Shown here: positions 33,373 to 42,646 of the stretch, in pieces | Position numbering within the stretch: the first letter of the stretch is position 1 | How the letters are laid out: each line of letters opens with the position of its first letter | Assembly: GCF_001571775.1 (NCBI RefSeq) | Contig: NZ_LRVM01000001.1 | Coordinates: forward strand, 670,542 to 734,541 | DNA: 64,000 nt | Direction: 5' to 3' | Source: Anaerotignum neopropionicum | Lineage (GTDB): Bacteria > Bacillota > Clostridia > Lachnospirales > Anaerotignaceae | The notes under the pieces: generated by a model | Seen by the model: only the letters and a program-made list of their open reading frames with translations | What the model was told of the DNA's origin: nothing | Database searches by the model: none | Made by a program: the position numbers and the translations under genes

Positions 33373-34569
33373 TTGAATACTGGTTCTGTTCCAATGAATA
33401 AGAGTATTCCTGAAACTGGAAAAATAGGGACAAAAACAAAAAGCAATAAATCTGAGGACAGTTTCAAAGATATGATAAAGAATGTATCTTCGAAAACATC
33501 GTCTGACCAGAGTGGACAGGCTATCAAAGAGGGTAAGAATTTAAAAAGAGCAAATCCAAAAGGAGCAAGGGAGAATGGAGAAACTGAGAGGGACCATGGC
33601 GTAAGCGCGAAGGGGCTAGAAACGCTTATTGTTAATGCTTCTGTCGTATTTGATCCTGCTCAACTCACAAAGGTTGTTAATTTATTCCCTGAAGGACAAG
33701 ACGATATAAGTGCTTTGGTGACTGAAGAAAGCGGTGCAACGCAAGCTGCAACGCTTGCTATGCAAGGGGAAACAAACTTTACAGGTGTGCAGATGGGTTC
33801 TGCTTTAGATGAAATTGCCAGGGTGCAAGTGCCGGAGGGAGCGTCTTTTGCATACGCAGGGCAGGCCGTTGCGGAGGATGAAAATAATGGAACCTCCCCT
33901 TCTTTCCTAAAACAAGATACAGCAGCAAGTGTTATAGAGAATGCTTTGCCTGAGGAAACTGGTGTGAAACAAAATGTATCCTTGAAGGAACAAAATAGTG
34001 GGGCCGCTTTTTTTCAAGAAAAAGAAGGGGCGGACAGTAGTGTAATCGCAGCGAATGAGTTACAATTGCTCTCTTCGGACAATGGGTCGGATAACGTAAT
34101 TACGATTAAAGTTGGCGAGCCTTCCTTAATATCTTCTTGGAAACAGGTTTCGGAAGAAATTGGCAACATGATTGTTGAGAAAATAAATAGTGAGGTGCAG
34201 AAGATCAATATCAAGCTGACTCCCAAGGAATTGGGAGAAATAGATGTGGAGTTTTTGATTGATCATGGCAAAATTACAGTATCTCTTCAATGCAGCAATG
34301 AAGGAACAAAAGCATTATTGGCCACAAATTTAGATTCTCTGTCTAAAGTTGTGCAATCCAGCTTGATGCAGGATGTAAACGTCAATTTGAATAATTATGA
34401 TAAAGCCCAGGAGCAGAGCTCGGGCAGTGAAAATTTTGATGGCAGTGGAAATAACGGGCAATACCAAGAAGATTCAAATCATAAACGAAAAGAACAGGAA
34501 CAGCCAAATTTAGACTTTGCCCAAAGATTGCGTTTGGGTATTGAAAGCGTGGAAGGCGGGGAGGCTTAA
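33373..34569 (+). CDS. fliK: Flagellar hook-length control protein FliK
   Basis: A 398-residue protein. The N-terminal 240 residues are polar and low in structure, as expected of the ruler part. The C-terminal Flg_hook domain (about 265-345) has INIKLTPKELGEIDVEF and SNEGTKALLATNLDSL. FliK measures hook length and switches the FlhB export gate to filament substrates. TTG 33373 is chosen since AAGGGGTG lies just upstream; ATG 33352 has no ribosome site. It is the first gene of the block and ends two bases before flgD. Confidence 0.88.
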   Translation: MNTGSVPMNKSIPETGKIGTKTKSNKSEDSFKDMIKNVSSKTSSDQSGQAIKEGKNLKRANPKGARENGETERDHGVSAKGLETLIVNASVVFDPAQLTKVVNLFPEGQDDISALVTEESGATQAATLAMQGETNFTGVQMGSALDEIARVQVPEGASFAYAGQAVAEDENNGTSPSFLKQDTAASVIENALPEETGVKQNVSLKEQNSGAAFFQEKEGADSSVIAANELQLLSSDNGSDNVITIKVGEPSLISSWKQVSEEIGNMIVEKINSEVQKINIKLTPKELGEIDVEFLIDHGKITVSLQCSNEGTKALLATNLDSLSKVVQSSLMQDVNVNLNNYDKAQEQSSGSENFDGSGNNGQYQEDSNHKRKEQEQPNLDFAQRLRLGIESVEGGEA

Positions 34570-34571
34570 AG

Positions 34572-35087
34572 ATGTCCAGCATAAATGATTATATGACAAA
34601 TATTCCCACTAAGAACACTTCGACAAGTGGTACCCAGATCCTTAAAACTCAAACCACGGGAAAAAGCAGCTTGAATATGGATGATTTTTTGCAGCTCTTT
34701 GCGGCGCAAATGCGAAACCAGGATATGACAAATCCTATGGATAACAGTGAATTTATGAATCAATTAACAATGATGTCTACAATTCAGGCAATACAGGACA
34801 TTACAAATGTTTCCCTGATTTCTTATGCCGCTTCCCTGGTAGGGAAAGAGGTAACCATTGGTCAGATAGGCAGCGATGGAAATGTATCAGAGCTTTACGG
34901 AACTGTTACAGCCACCGGAATGTATAACGGAGAGCAGGTTATTTTTGTAGAGGGAAAAAGTTATAAATTATCGTCTATTATGGCCGTTGGAAAGCTTCCG
35001 GATACCAGTACCGAGGTGAGTGATGATGGTGATACGGATGCTGACCCCGGCGGTACAGATACTGATGACACCACAGATGGGGTTTAG
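34572..35087 (+). CDS. flgD: Flagellar hook-capping protein FlgD
   Basis: A 171-residue protein with the conserved FlgD N-terminal segment MDDFLQLFAAQMRNQDMTNP and MDNSEFMNQLTMMSTIQAI. The middle has SLVGKEVTIG. The C-terminus is a short acidic tail of Asp, Thr and Gly (DTDADPGGTDTDD), without the larger Ig/tudor domains of enterobacterial FlgD. It caps the growing hook. The 156-base gap before flgE has no supported ORF. Confidence 0.92.
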   Translation: MSSINDYMTNIPTKNTSTSGTQILKTQTTGKSSLNMDDFLQLFAAQMRNQDMTNPMDNSEFMNQLTMMSTIQAIQDITNVSLISYAASLVGKEVTIGQIGSDGNVSELYGTVTATGMYNGEQVIFVEGKSYKLSSIMAVGKLPDTSTEVSDDGDTDADPGGTDTDDTTDGV

Positions 35088-35243
35088 GGAAGTGGGGCCT
35101 TTGAATTAGATACATCTTCAGATAATGTATAGTAAAATATCGAGGCGAACAACTATTTTTCTATATGACTTACAAAATGCAATATAGTTTTATATTTATT
35201 AATAATTTATTTTTCTTAGGAACTCGAAAGGAGATTTCATTTT

Positions 35244-36146
35244 ATGGTAAAGTCAATGTTTTCTGCAATTGCAGGGCTTCGTGCGCACCAACAAAAAATG
35301 GATGTTATCGGTAACAATATTGCCAACGTAAATACTTATGGATATAAAGCGGGGAGAGTTACTTTTAAGGAATCTATTTATCAAACCACATCCTCATCAA
35401 GCAACGGTAATGATGTTTTTGGTGGTTCCAACCCTTCTCAGGTAGGTTATGGTTCCCAAGTAGGAACCATAGATTTAATGTTTTCCAGTGGTGCTTATGC
35501 ACCCACAGACAGCGGGCTGGATTGCATGATTGATGGAGAAGGATTTTTTATTATAGGGAATAAGGGCATAGAGATTGAGCTTGACGGTGATGATCCGGCG
35601 GAAATTTCGGAACAAATGACGCAGCTTATGTTATCGAGAGTAGGTAATTTTACCTTTGATGGTGATGGTTATCTGTGTGATGGCAGCGGTAATATCGTTT
35701 ATGGATTTGGATATACGGGAACAGATGGAGCTATAGATACAGGTTACCTTCAGGCCATAAGAGTTCCTGATGATGATGATGGTATTCCGGTGAAATTAAA
35801 TAGCGTGAGCATTTCCAAAACCGGTGAAATCACTGGGAATGATGCCAGTGGAAAAAGTATTTCGGTAGGCGTTTTGGCCATTGCAAATGTGCCCAATCCA
35901 AATGCTTTGGAGAAATCACAGGGGCCTTACTATTCAATTCGTGAAAATACCGGATATGTTGCGCCTTACAAGCCGGGTGAAGGGACAACTGGATCAATTA
36001 TAAATTACGGTTTGGAAATGTCAAATGTTGACTTAGCCAAAGAGTTTTCAGAAATGATTACCACACAAAGAGGCTTTCAGGCAAATACAAGAATTATTTC
36101 TGTGACAGATGCAATGCTTGAAGAACTGGTAAATATTAAGAGATAA
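35244..36146 (+). CDS. flgE: Flagellar hook protein FlgE (short form)
   Basis: A 300-residue hook/basal-body protein. The N-terminal coil MFSAIAGLRAHQQKMDVIGN followed by NIANVNTYGYKAGRVTFKE, and the C-terminal LEMSNVDLAKEFSEMITTQR with GFQANTRIISVTDAMLEEL, are canonical. VGYGSQVGTIDLMF is hook-specific. At 300 residues it is much shorter than usual hook proteins (about 400 or more), so the outer D2/D3 domains are reduced. GAAAGGAGA lies upstream of the ATG. It is followed by a gap with a perfect hairpin. Confidence 0.9.
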   Translation: MVKSMFSAIAGLRAHQQKMDVIGNNIANVNTYGYKAGRVTFKESIYQTTSSSSNGNDVFGGSNPSQVGYGSQVGTIDLMFSSGAYAPTDSGLDCMIDGEGFFIIGNKGIEIELDGDDPAEISEQMTQLMLSRVGNFTFDGDGYLCDGSGNIVYGFGYTGTDGAIDTGYLQAIRVPDDDDGIPVKLNSVSISKTGEITGNDASGKSISVGVLAIANVPNPNALEKSQGPYYSIRENTGYVAPYKPGEGTTGSIINYGLEMSNVDLAKEFSEMITTQRGFQANTRIISVTDAMLEELVNIKR

Positions 36147-36195
36147 TTAATGTTTACTACATATGAAATTGCGAGAAATCGATTTATGAAATAGG

Positions 36196-36230
36196 GAGTA
36201 AACCGCTGCCGTATTGGTTGCGGTTTACTC
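36196..36230 (+). other. Perfect hairpin between flgE and flbD
   Basis: GAGTAAACCGC (36196-36206) and GCGGTTTACTC (36220-36230) form an 11-base perfect stem with a 13-base loop. No T run follows, so it is not a clear terminator. It could stabilise the flgE mRNA or mark processing. The rest of the 341-base gap has only a weak 64-codon ORF. Confidence 0.7.
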
Positions 36231-36487
36231 TGCTATAGACTATTTTACGAAACCGGGATGGAATTTGTTAAGGCATCCATTGTTAATGAGGGGGTGCAAT
36301 GCAAAAGGTATCAAGGCGGCGTAAGCTTAAGAGTCATTGCGAGAATGGTTTTTAGGCAAAATGACTGGGTTGAAGAAGTATTTAAGGACTGCGATTTTAG
36401 AATAGGGTTGTATTCATTGTATTTTTATAAACGGACGGTGTTAAAAAACTAAATTTTATTATTTCAGAAAGATTTCGGGAGGGTTTT

Positions 36488-36691
36488 ATGATAAAATTGA
36501 CGAAGCTAAATGGGGAAAAATTCGTATTAAATTGTGAACAGATCGTTGCGATTGAATGTATTCCGGAATCAAAAATTACGTTGCATAATATGAGCTTTTA
36601 TATCGTAAGAGAAACACCGGATGAAATTATAGAAAAAGCGATGAAGTATTTGTCATTAATACATGCACTAAATATTCACCCTAAGTTGTAA
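36488..36691 (+). CDS. flbD: Flagellar protein FlbD
   Basis: A 67-residue protein beginning MIKLTKLNGEKFVLNCEQIV, with ESKITLHNMSFYIVRET and DEIIEKAMKYL. This matches the small FlbD family found between hook and motor genes in clostridia, whose role is unclear. GGGAGGG lies upstream of the ATG. It sits directly before motA. Confidence 0.88.
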   Translation: MIKLTKLNGEKFVLNCEQIVAIECIPESKITLHNMSFYIVRETPDEIIEKAMKYLSLIHALNIHPKL

Positions 36692-36735
36692 AACGCAAAT
36701 ATGGATACAAGAAATAACGGTTTTGGAGGCGCATT

Positions 36736-37533
36736 ATGGATTTAACAACTTTCATAGGGATTGTAGTAGGTTTAGTGCTTATTATATTCGGTATTGGGTT
36801 AGACAGCATAGGGAATTTTTGGAGTTTGCAGAGTATACTTATTGTTGTTGGTGGAACATTTGCAGCGTTAATCGCAAGTTATCCGGCAAGGATTCTAAAG
36901 CAATTACCGAAGCAGTTTAAAATATTATTGAAAAACCCATATAATCCTTTAGAATTCATTGATCAGCTGCATGACCTGGCAATTATTGCCCGCAAAAGTG
37001 GGCTTCTTGCATTAGAAGAAAGGGCCAATGCTATGCAAGATCCCTTTTTTCGAGAGGGCTTAATGTTAATTGTCGATTCCACAACACCCCAGCAGGTAAG
37101 TGATATATTGGACAATACATTGGAGCATATTGAAGAACGGCACAGTGAAATTATTGAGTTTTATGAAAAGGGTGCAGGGTATGCGCCGTCGTTTGGTATG
37201 GTTGGTACGCTGATTGGTCTGGTTAATATGCTAATGTCAATGGATTTAGACGAAGGCGCGGATGGACTGAGTGTCAGCATGGGTATTGCCTTAATTACAA
37301 CGTTTTATGGTACCGTACTGGCCAACTTGTTTTTTATTCCCATTGCAAAAAAGCTAAGAGTCCGCAGTGATGAAGAGATTTTATGCAGAAAAATAATTAT
37401 TGAGGGAATTTTGGCAATTCAAGCAGGCGAAAATCCTAATTTTTTAAAGGAAAAGCTAATTACCTTTTTACCACAGTATGAAAAGGGGATGGGTAAAAAG
37501 AAAAAGGGCAAGGATGAACCTCCTGAAGAATAA
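36736..37533 (+). CDS. motA: Flagellar motor stator protein MotA
   Basis: A 265-residue protein with four membrane helices (about 1-25, 30-50, 148-168, 182-205). GAGYAPSFGMVGTLIGLVNM in the third helix and GTVLANLFFIPIAKKLR in the fourth are diagnostic. The cytoplasmic loop has HLEHIEERHSEI-like charged residues that meet FliG. Five MotA with two MotB make the proton- or sodium-driven stator. It is followed 63 bases later by motB. Confidence 0.93.
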   Translation: MDLTTFIGIVVGLVLIIFGIGLDSIGNFWSLQSILIVVGGTFAALIASYPARILKQLPKQFKILLKNPYNPLEFIDQLHDLAIIARKSGLLALEERANAMQDPFFREGLMLIVDSTTPQQVSDILDNTLEHIEERHSEIIEFYEKGAGYAPSFGMVGTLIGLVNMLMSMDLDEGADGLSVSMGIALITTFYGTVLANLFFIPIAKKLRVRSDEEILCRKIIIEGILAIQAGENPNFLKEKLITFLPQYEKGMGKKKKGKDEPPEE

Positions 37534-37596
37534 TACAATAAGAAATTATTGTAAAATAGAAATTTATAGAAAAATTTTTGGCAAGGAGGGTCAGCT

Positions 37597-38403
37597 ATGA
37601 AAAAGAAGGATAAGAAGGGCAAAATCTCCACTGATTGGCTGAATACCTACAGTGATATGGTTACACTTCTCCTGTGTTTCTTTGTTTTGCTTTACTCAAT
37701 ATCTTCGGTGGATAGCTCTAAATGGGAAAAAATTGTAAGAAGCTTTAATCCCACAGATAAAGAAGTAAGTCAGATCGTTGAAAATTCCGAGGGAAGCTTG
37801 GGAAACTATGACTTAGAGGGTGGCTTTAACGGCGATGGTGAAGACACAAATTTTAACGATGAATTTGATGAGCTCTATTACAAATTGTCAAAATATGTAG
37901 AAATGAATGGTCTTGATTCTGATGTAGAAATCAGCAAGGGCGAAGGGTTTACGTTTATTACGTTTCGAAACAACATTTTTTTTGACGGAGACAGCTATAT
38001 ATTGAAGCAAGAAGGGAAGGATGTTCTCGATCAACTATGTTATGCCATAGAAGATGTTAGCAGTTCTGTCAAAGAGATACAGATATTGGGACATACCTCA
38101 CAGGCAAGCCCCACAATACCAAATGAGATTGTCAGTGATCGATTTTTATCAGCAAACAGAGCAACAGAGGTTCTTGTGTATATACAAAAAAAGAATATTA
38201 TTGGACCTGAAAAGTTGGTTTCCACTGGATTTGGTCAGTTTAGACCCATTAGTTCCTTTGAAACAAGGGAAAGCAGAGCGAAAAATAGACGAGTGGAAAT
38301 TTTAATTACCAAAAATGATAGTGTTGTTAGATCTTTAGATAACTATTATAATGAGATATATGGTATTGAAGCTGACGAAGCGCAAACCCAAAATACGGAA
38401 TGA
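37597..38403 (+). CDS. motB: Flagellar motor stator protein MotB
   Basis: A 268-residue protein. A short cytoplasmic N-terminus leads to WLNTYSDMVTLLLCFFVLLY, the membrane helix with the ion-binding Asp. The C-terminal OmpA-like domain (about 130-240) has ILGHTSQASP and SANRATEVLVYI, which binds peptidoglycan. AAGGAGGG precedes the ATG. fliL, which often follows motB, is absent; the next gene is fliM. Confidence 0.93.
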   Translation: MKKKDKKGKISTDWLNTYSDMVTLLLCFFVLLYSISSVDSSKWEKIVRSFNPTDKEVSQIVENSEGSLGNYDLEGGFNGDGEDTNFNDEFDELYYKLSKYVEMNGLDSDVEISKGEGFTFITFRNNIFFDGDSYILKQEGKDVLDQLCYAIEDVSSSVKEIQILGHTSQASPTIPNEIVSDRFLSANRATEVLVYIQKKNIIGPEKLVSTGFGQFRPISSFETRESRAKNRRVEILITKNDSVVRSLDNYYNEIYGIEADEAQTQNTE

Positions 38404-38470
38404 TTTTTTGAAGGTGTTTGGGTGAATGGGAAAAGGGATCAATAAATAATGCTAGGGGTGAGTACAATAA

Positions 38471-39493
38471 ATGTCTGAAGTTTTAAGCCAAAGTCAGATA
38501 GATGCGCTTCTTGCTTCGGTGATGGGCGGAGGCACTGTAAAGGAAGAGGTTTCTAAAGACGCTGGGAAGAATTATCGCAAATATGATTTTTATAGTCCTA
38601 AGAAATTTACGAAGGACAAATTAAATATATTAAGAAGTGCCTATGAGAATTATTGCAGGATGACTTCTTCCCGATTAAATAGCTTGCTTAGAATATCAAG
38701 TGAGGTTTCCCTTGTTACGGTGGAAGAGGAGCGTTATTATGAATTTAGTAACGCTTTATCCGATAATGATGCACTTACCATGATCCGTGCTACTCTAGGG
38801 GAAAAAAACGGGGGCGGAACGATTTTTATGCATGTTACAACCCCACTAATGCTTAGCATGATTGATCGAATGCTAGGGGGGAAGGGCGAAGAACCGGAAT
38901 ACATTCCCTCTCAGTATTCATATACGGATATAGAGCTTTTACTCTATGAAAATATTGCAAAATATTTGGTTGCGGTCATGAAGGACGGCTGGGCCAACTA
39001 TCTCGATATGAACTTTGCAATAGAGAAGGTTGAGACTTCCCATGGACTGATGCAAGAAATTGGTATGGATGAAATTGTAGTTATCGTAGTAATTGAGGTG
39101 AAAATCCAAGGCGTAGAAGGAAAAATAAATGTTTGTATTCCGGGTACACTGCTCACAAATATTTTTTCCTTTCTGGAGCACAAAAAAAGCTCAAGCGGTA
39201 AGGCCGCGGGAGGCGAAGAGGATAATACTTCACAGGATATTTTTGAATTTATTAAAGATTCGAATTTGGAAGTAACAGCAAAAATAGGCGATGCAACCGT
39301 AATGCTGCAAGACATTTACGATTTGAAACAGGGCGACATCATAAATATGAATAGACCCCAAAACTCGTACGTTGATGTTTTTGTTGAGAACAATATTTGG
39401 TTTCAAGGGAAGCTGGGTACGCAGAACAAAAACATGGCGGTGCGGATAAGTGAAATAAATAAACAAAAGGATAACAAAAGGGGGGATTTATAG
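38471..39493 (+). CDS. fliM: Flagellar motor switch protein FliM
   Basis: A 340-residue switch protein. The N-terminal LSQSQIDALLASV is the CheY-P binding segment. The middle domain (about 45-225) has YENYCRMTSSRLNSLLRISS and MLSMIDRMLGGKGEEPEYIP. The C-terminal SpoA domain (about 255-330) has VTAKIGDATVMLQDIYDLKQ. It starts 67 bases after motB and ends two bases before fliY. Confidence 0.94.
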   Translation: MSEVLSQSQIDALLASVMGGGTVKEEVSKDAGKNYRKYDFYSPKKFTKDKLNILRSAYENYCRMTSSRLNSLLRISSEVSLVTVEEERYYEFSNALSDNDALTMIRATLGEKNGGGTIFMHVTTPLMLSMIDRMLGGKGEEPEYIPSQYSYTDIELLLYENIAKYLVAVMKDGWANYLDMNFAIEKVETSHGLMQEIGMDEIVVIVVIEVKIQGVEGKINVCIPGTLLTNIFSFLEHKKSSSGKAAGGEEDNTSQDIFEFIKDSNLEVTAKIGDATVMLQDIYDLKQGDIINMNRPQNSYVDVFVENNIWFQGKLGTQNKNMAVRISEINKQKDNKRGDL

Positions 39494-39495
39494 TT

Positions 39496-40746
39496 ATGGA
39501 TGAGAATATTTTTAACTCATTGGAGATGGATGCCATTGGTGAAATTCTAAACATCAGTCTTGGCGCATCGGCCACAGCCGTCTCTACTATGCTTGATAGA
39601 CGAGTTGATATTACTGTTCCCAACGTAATGATATCGAGCAAGGAAAACTTTGAGTTTGCATATATGGAACCGGCAGTTGCCGTAGAAATTACCTATGTTT
39701 CGGGTTTAAGTGGTAATAATATTATGCTGTTGAAAAGACACGACGTTAAGGTAATTGTCGAGATTCTTATGGGAACGGAAATTCCAGACGAAGAATTTGA
39801 ACTTAATGAGATTAACATGAGTGCAATATGCGAAGTAATGAACCAAATGATGGGAGCATCCTCTACTGCTTTGGCAGAATTGCTGGGAGAACCCGTTAAT
39901 ATATCCACACCCAACTCCTTTGAAATCAATACAGTGGCAGAATTTAGTGAAAAATATTTATTGGACAACGAACCGATGGTGGTTGTAAGGTTTTCGCTAA
40001 AGGTTGGAGATTCGTTAGAGAGCGAATTTTTGAACGTTATGACCGTAGACTTGGCCAGAAAGCTGCTGTCATGTTTTGGGTTGACCGGTGAGGATGAAGT
40101 GGCAGCTACGACTGAGGAGCTTGTGCCTTTGGTTGAAACCCAAGAGATGAATTATCAGAGCTTTTTTGAAGAAGAGCCTGAGGAAGAGCCTGCTTCCAAC
40201 AGGATGATGTCGCAAGACGAAATAGAAAAGCTGTTGGCACAAAGCTTTCAGCAAGATACAAGCAGCAATTCACAACCTCAGCCTGTGGCTAACGAAACAA
40301 AGCAAAATACCACTGTAACAGCCAGTGAGCAAACAATACCGAATAACACACCACCTGCGAGGGCGGAAAGCATACCCATGCAAACCAGTGCGGAGCCTAG
40401 TCAAGTACAGCAGCAGAATACTTCAGCAGCAAAGTCGAGAGTAATCAACGTTAGACCAAACGCTGAGTTGCCCCAAAACAAAATGGGCGACGGGCCTCAG
40501 GAACGGGCAGAAAATCTTGAACTAATTATGGATGTGCCCTTAGAAATTTCTGTTGAAATTGGGCGAACCAAAAAGAATGTTCGGGAAATTCTTGAGTATA
40601 ACAAAGGTTCACTGATTGTTTTGAATAAGCTTGCAGGTGAGCAGGTTGATATTTATGTAAATGGTCAATGTATCGCCAAAGGAGATGTTGTAGTAGTAGA
40701 AGATAACTTTGGCGTACGTGTAACAGAGGTTTTTAAGAAAATATAA
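39496..40746 (+). CDS. fliY: Flagellar switch protein FliY (CheC-like phosphatase plus FliN domain)
   Basis: A 416-residue protein. Residues 1-200 are CheC-like with two catalytic Glu/Asn sets: GEILNISLGASATAVS and CEVMNQMMGASSTALAELLG. A linker of about 120 residues is rich in Gln, Thr and Pro, with an internal MMSQDEIEKLLAQ segment resembling the FliM/FliN CheY-binding end. The C-terminal SpoA domain (about 335-412) has DVPLEISVEIGRTKKNVREI. It completes the switch complex and removes phosphate from CheY-P. No separate fliN is in the block. Confidence 0.93.
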   Translation: MDENIFNSLEMDAIGEILNISLGASATAVSTMLDRRVDITVPNVMISSKENFEFAYMEPAVAVEITYVSGLSGNNIMLLKRHDVKVIVEILMGTEIPDEEFELNEINMSAICEVMNQMMGASSTALAELLGEPVNISTPNSFEINTVAEFSEKYLLDNEPMVVVRFSLKVGDSLESEFLNVMTVDLARKLLSCFGLTGEDEVAATTEELVPLVETQEMNYQSFFEEEPEEEPASNRMMSQDEIEKLLAQSFQQDTSSNSQPQPVANETKQNTTVTASEQTIPNNTPPARAESIPMQTSAEPSQVQQQNTSAAKSRVINVRPNAELPQNKMGDGPQERAENLELIMDVPLEISVEIGRTKKNVREILEYNKGSLIVLNKLAGEQVDIYVNGQCIAKGDVVVVEDNFGVRVTEVFKKI

Positions 40747-40785
40747 AGAGATAGGTTCATATAGAGAAAGAGAGGAATGATTTAA

Positions 40786-41148
40786 ATGTCTAAAATTTTA
40801 TTGGTAGATGATGCTTCTTTCATGAGGATGATGATTAAGGATGCCCTTACAAAAAATGGATATAGCGATATCTACGAAGCAGCTGATGGTGTTGAAGCGG
40901 TGACAAAATTCACAGAAATTAAACCCGATTTGGTAATTATGGATATTACCATGCCCAATATGGATGGGCTTGGAGCGTTAAAAGCCATTAAGCAAATCGA
41001 CGCCAACGCAAATGTAGTTATGTGTTCCGCTATGGGGCAGGAAGCAATGGTTATTGAAGCAATTAAATCAGGTGCAAAGGATTTCATCGTAAAGCCCTTT
41101 AAGCCCGATAGAATTTTAAAGACGGTTACCACTGTACTTGGTGGCTAA
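40786..41148 (+). CDS. cheY: Chemotaxis response regulator CheY
   Basis: A 120-residue stand-alone receiver: LLVDDASFMRMMIK, phospho-acceptor Asp53 in VIMDITMPNMDG, MCSAMGQEAM (conserved Ser/Thr position) and IVKPFKP (conserved Lys). It binds FliM when phosphorylated. It lies inside the motor operon, as in Bacillus. Confidence 0.95.
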   Translation: MSKILLVDDASFMRMMIKDALTKNGYSDIYEAADGVEAVTKFTEIKPDLVIMDITMPNMDGLGALKAIKQIDANANVVMCSAMGQEAMVIEAIKSGAKDFIVKPFKPDRILKTVTTVLGG

Positions 41149-41186
41149 CTGAATAGGGGGAGATACTGATTTTTGAAGACTTTTTT

Positions 41187-41519
41187 ATGATATTTTTTAC
41201 TTTTTTGGCTGTTGTCTTGATTTTATTTTTGAGCTATTGGTTCACAAAATACATTGGCGTTAGGGCAATGAAAAACAGAAACTCCAGACATATGCAGATT
41301 GTTGACAGGCTTTCTATTTCTCAGGATAAATCAATCTTGGTTTTGAAAGTAGAAAAAAACTATTATTTGCTGTCTTTATCTCAAAGTGGTCTTAGTTTGA
41401 TTAAGGAATTGGAAAATATTGATGAAGAGGCATTTCAAGATGTGCAAGAGATGCAGGGCAAAATGGAACATGATTTTAAGGAGGTTTTGTCCCAGTATTT
41501 TACCAACAAGAAGAAATAA
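41187..41519 (+). CDS. fliO: Flagellar biosynthesis protein FliO-like
   Basis: A protein of about 110 residues with one N-terminal membrane helix (FFTFLAVVLILFLSYWFT) and a small soluble domain with RNSRHMQIVDRLSISQDKSI followed by LVLKVEKNYYLL, the FliO/FliZ pattern. FliO helps assemble the FliP ring. The start is uncertain: ATG 41187 has no close ribosome site, whereas AGGGGGAG (41155-41162) would suit an upstream in-frame ATT (41169) or CTG, adding IFEDFF. A non-standard start is possible. Confidence 0.8.
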   Translation: MIFFTFLAVVLILFLSYWFTKYIGVRAMKNRNSRHMQIVDRLSISQDKSILVLKVEKNYYLLSLSQSGLSLIKELENIDEEAFQDVQEMQGKMEHDFKEVLSQYFTNKKK

Positions 41520-41573
41520 CATGCGTTGATTTTTAAAAGGCTGGAAATATTTTGATGCAAGAGGGAGTTTATC

Positions 41574-42230
41574 ATGAATGATGCTTTTATTAATATAAAC
41601 GGCGGACAAGTGCAAACGTTAGAGCTGATTTTAATGCTTACTGTGCTTTCGCTGGTGCCTTCCATTATTATCATGATGACGTCGTTTACCAGAATTATCA
41701 TTGTGATGTCTTTTTTAAGGAACGCCATGGGGCTGCAGCAAACGCCACCCAATACGGTTTTGGTTGGAATTGCACTATTTCTTACCTTATTTATTATGTC
41801 ACCTGTGATAGACCAAGTAAATGAAAACGCATACATACCTTATAAAAATGAGGAAATAACCGGTACGGAGGCGCTGGATCGCGCTTCTGCTCCAATGAAG
41901 ACCTTTATGCTAAAGCAAACAGAGGTAGATACCTTGGATATGTTTATGAAATTTTCCGGGGATGAGGCAACAGAAAAGTATGAAGAGCTGCCCATGACGG
42001 TTATCATACCCTCGTTTATTACCAGCGAGTTGAAACGGGCATTTATCATAGGCTTCCTTTTGTTCCTTCCATTTTTGCTGATTGATATTGTGGTATCTAG
42101 TACACTGATGTCCATGGGTATGATTATGCTGCCGCCGGCATTGATTTCACTACCGTTTAAGATTTTGTTGTTTATCACGGTAAATGGCTGGCAGCTGTTA
42201 TTCTCTACATTGATTAAAGGCTTTAATTAG
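41574..42230 (+). CDS. fliP: Flagellar export gate protein FliP
   Basis: A 218-residue membrane protein with four helices. MTSFTRIIIVMSFLRNAMGL and QQTPPNTVLVGIALFLTLF are diagnostic, as are IIPSFITSELKRAFIIGFLL and MGMIMLPPALISLPFKI. No cleavable signal peptide is clear. With FliQ and FliR it forms the helical export channel. It is followed by fliQ 15 bases later. Confidence 0.95.
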   Translation: MNDAFININGGQVQTLELILMLTVLSLVPSIIIMMTSFTRIIIVMSFLRNAMGLQQTPPNTVLVGIALFLTLFIMSPVIDQVNENAYIPYKNEEITGTEALDRASAPMKTFMLKQTEVDTLDMFMKFSGDEATEKYEELPMTVIIPSFITSELKRAFIIGFLLFLPFLLIDIVVSSTLMSMGMIMLPPALISLPFKILLFITVNGWQLLFSTLIKGFN

Positions 42231-42245
42231 TTAGGGGGATAATAT

Positions 42246-42503
42246 ATGACAAATGGTGAGGCTATAGACATTATGCGTTCGGCGATTATTGTCGTCATGA
42301 AAATTGGAGGGCCCATCCTGCTTTTAAGCATGGCAATTGGTGTTTTTATTTCCATCATACAGGCGGCAACCCAGATTCATGAACAAACAATTACTTTTGT
42401 ACCCAAGGTTATAATCATTGTTATTGTTTGTCTGGTTTTTGGCCCATGGATGCTTGAAACGCTGCAGGATTTCATGTATGAGGTTTTCAACCTTATGATA
42501 TAA
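42246..42503 (+). CDS. fliQ: Flagellar export gate protein FliQ
   Basis: An 85-residue two-helix protein. GPILLLSMAIGVFISIIQAA and TQIHEQTITFVPKVI are the standard FliQ motifs. The helix hairpin packs around FliP/FliR. It is followed by a GC-rich hairpin in the gap before fliR. Confidence 0.95.
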   Translation: MTNGEAIDIMRSAIIVVMKIGGPILLLSMAIGVFISIIQAATQIHEQTITFVPKVIIIVIVCLVFGPWMLETLQDFMYEVFNLMI

Positions 42504-42517
42504 CAAATATAAGATAG

Positions 42518-42542
42518 GCCGCCGGCTTTTTCGGCGGGCGGC
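42518..42542 (+). other. GC-rich hairpin between fliQ and fliR
   Basis: GCCGCC (42518-42523) can pair with GGCGGC (42537-42542), or CCGCCG with CGGCGG. It stands out in an AT-rich operon and has no T run. Confidence 0.6.
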
Positions 42543-42646
42543 ACTACGAGAATACGCTTGACAGATAAATTTATTTGTCAAAAAAACGACGAGAAAGTAT
42601 AGAAAATACATTCAGTACAAAAGGTAATTTCGGAGGCAATGAGCAG

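Noticed and set aside
36258..36452. A 64-codon ORF between flgE and flbD
   Set aside because: It has no ribosome site and no family match, and it lies just after a hairpin; it may be chance.
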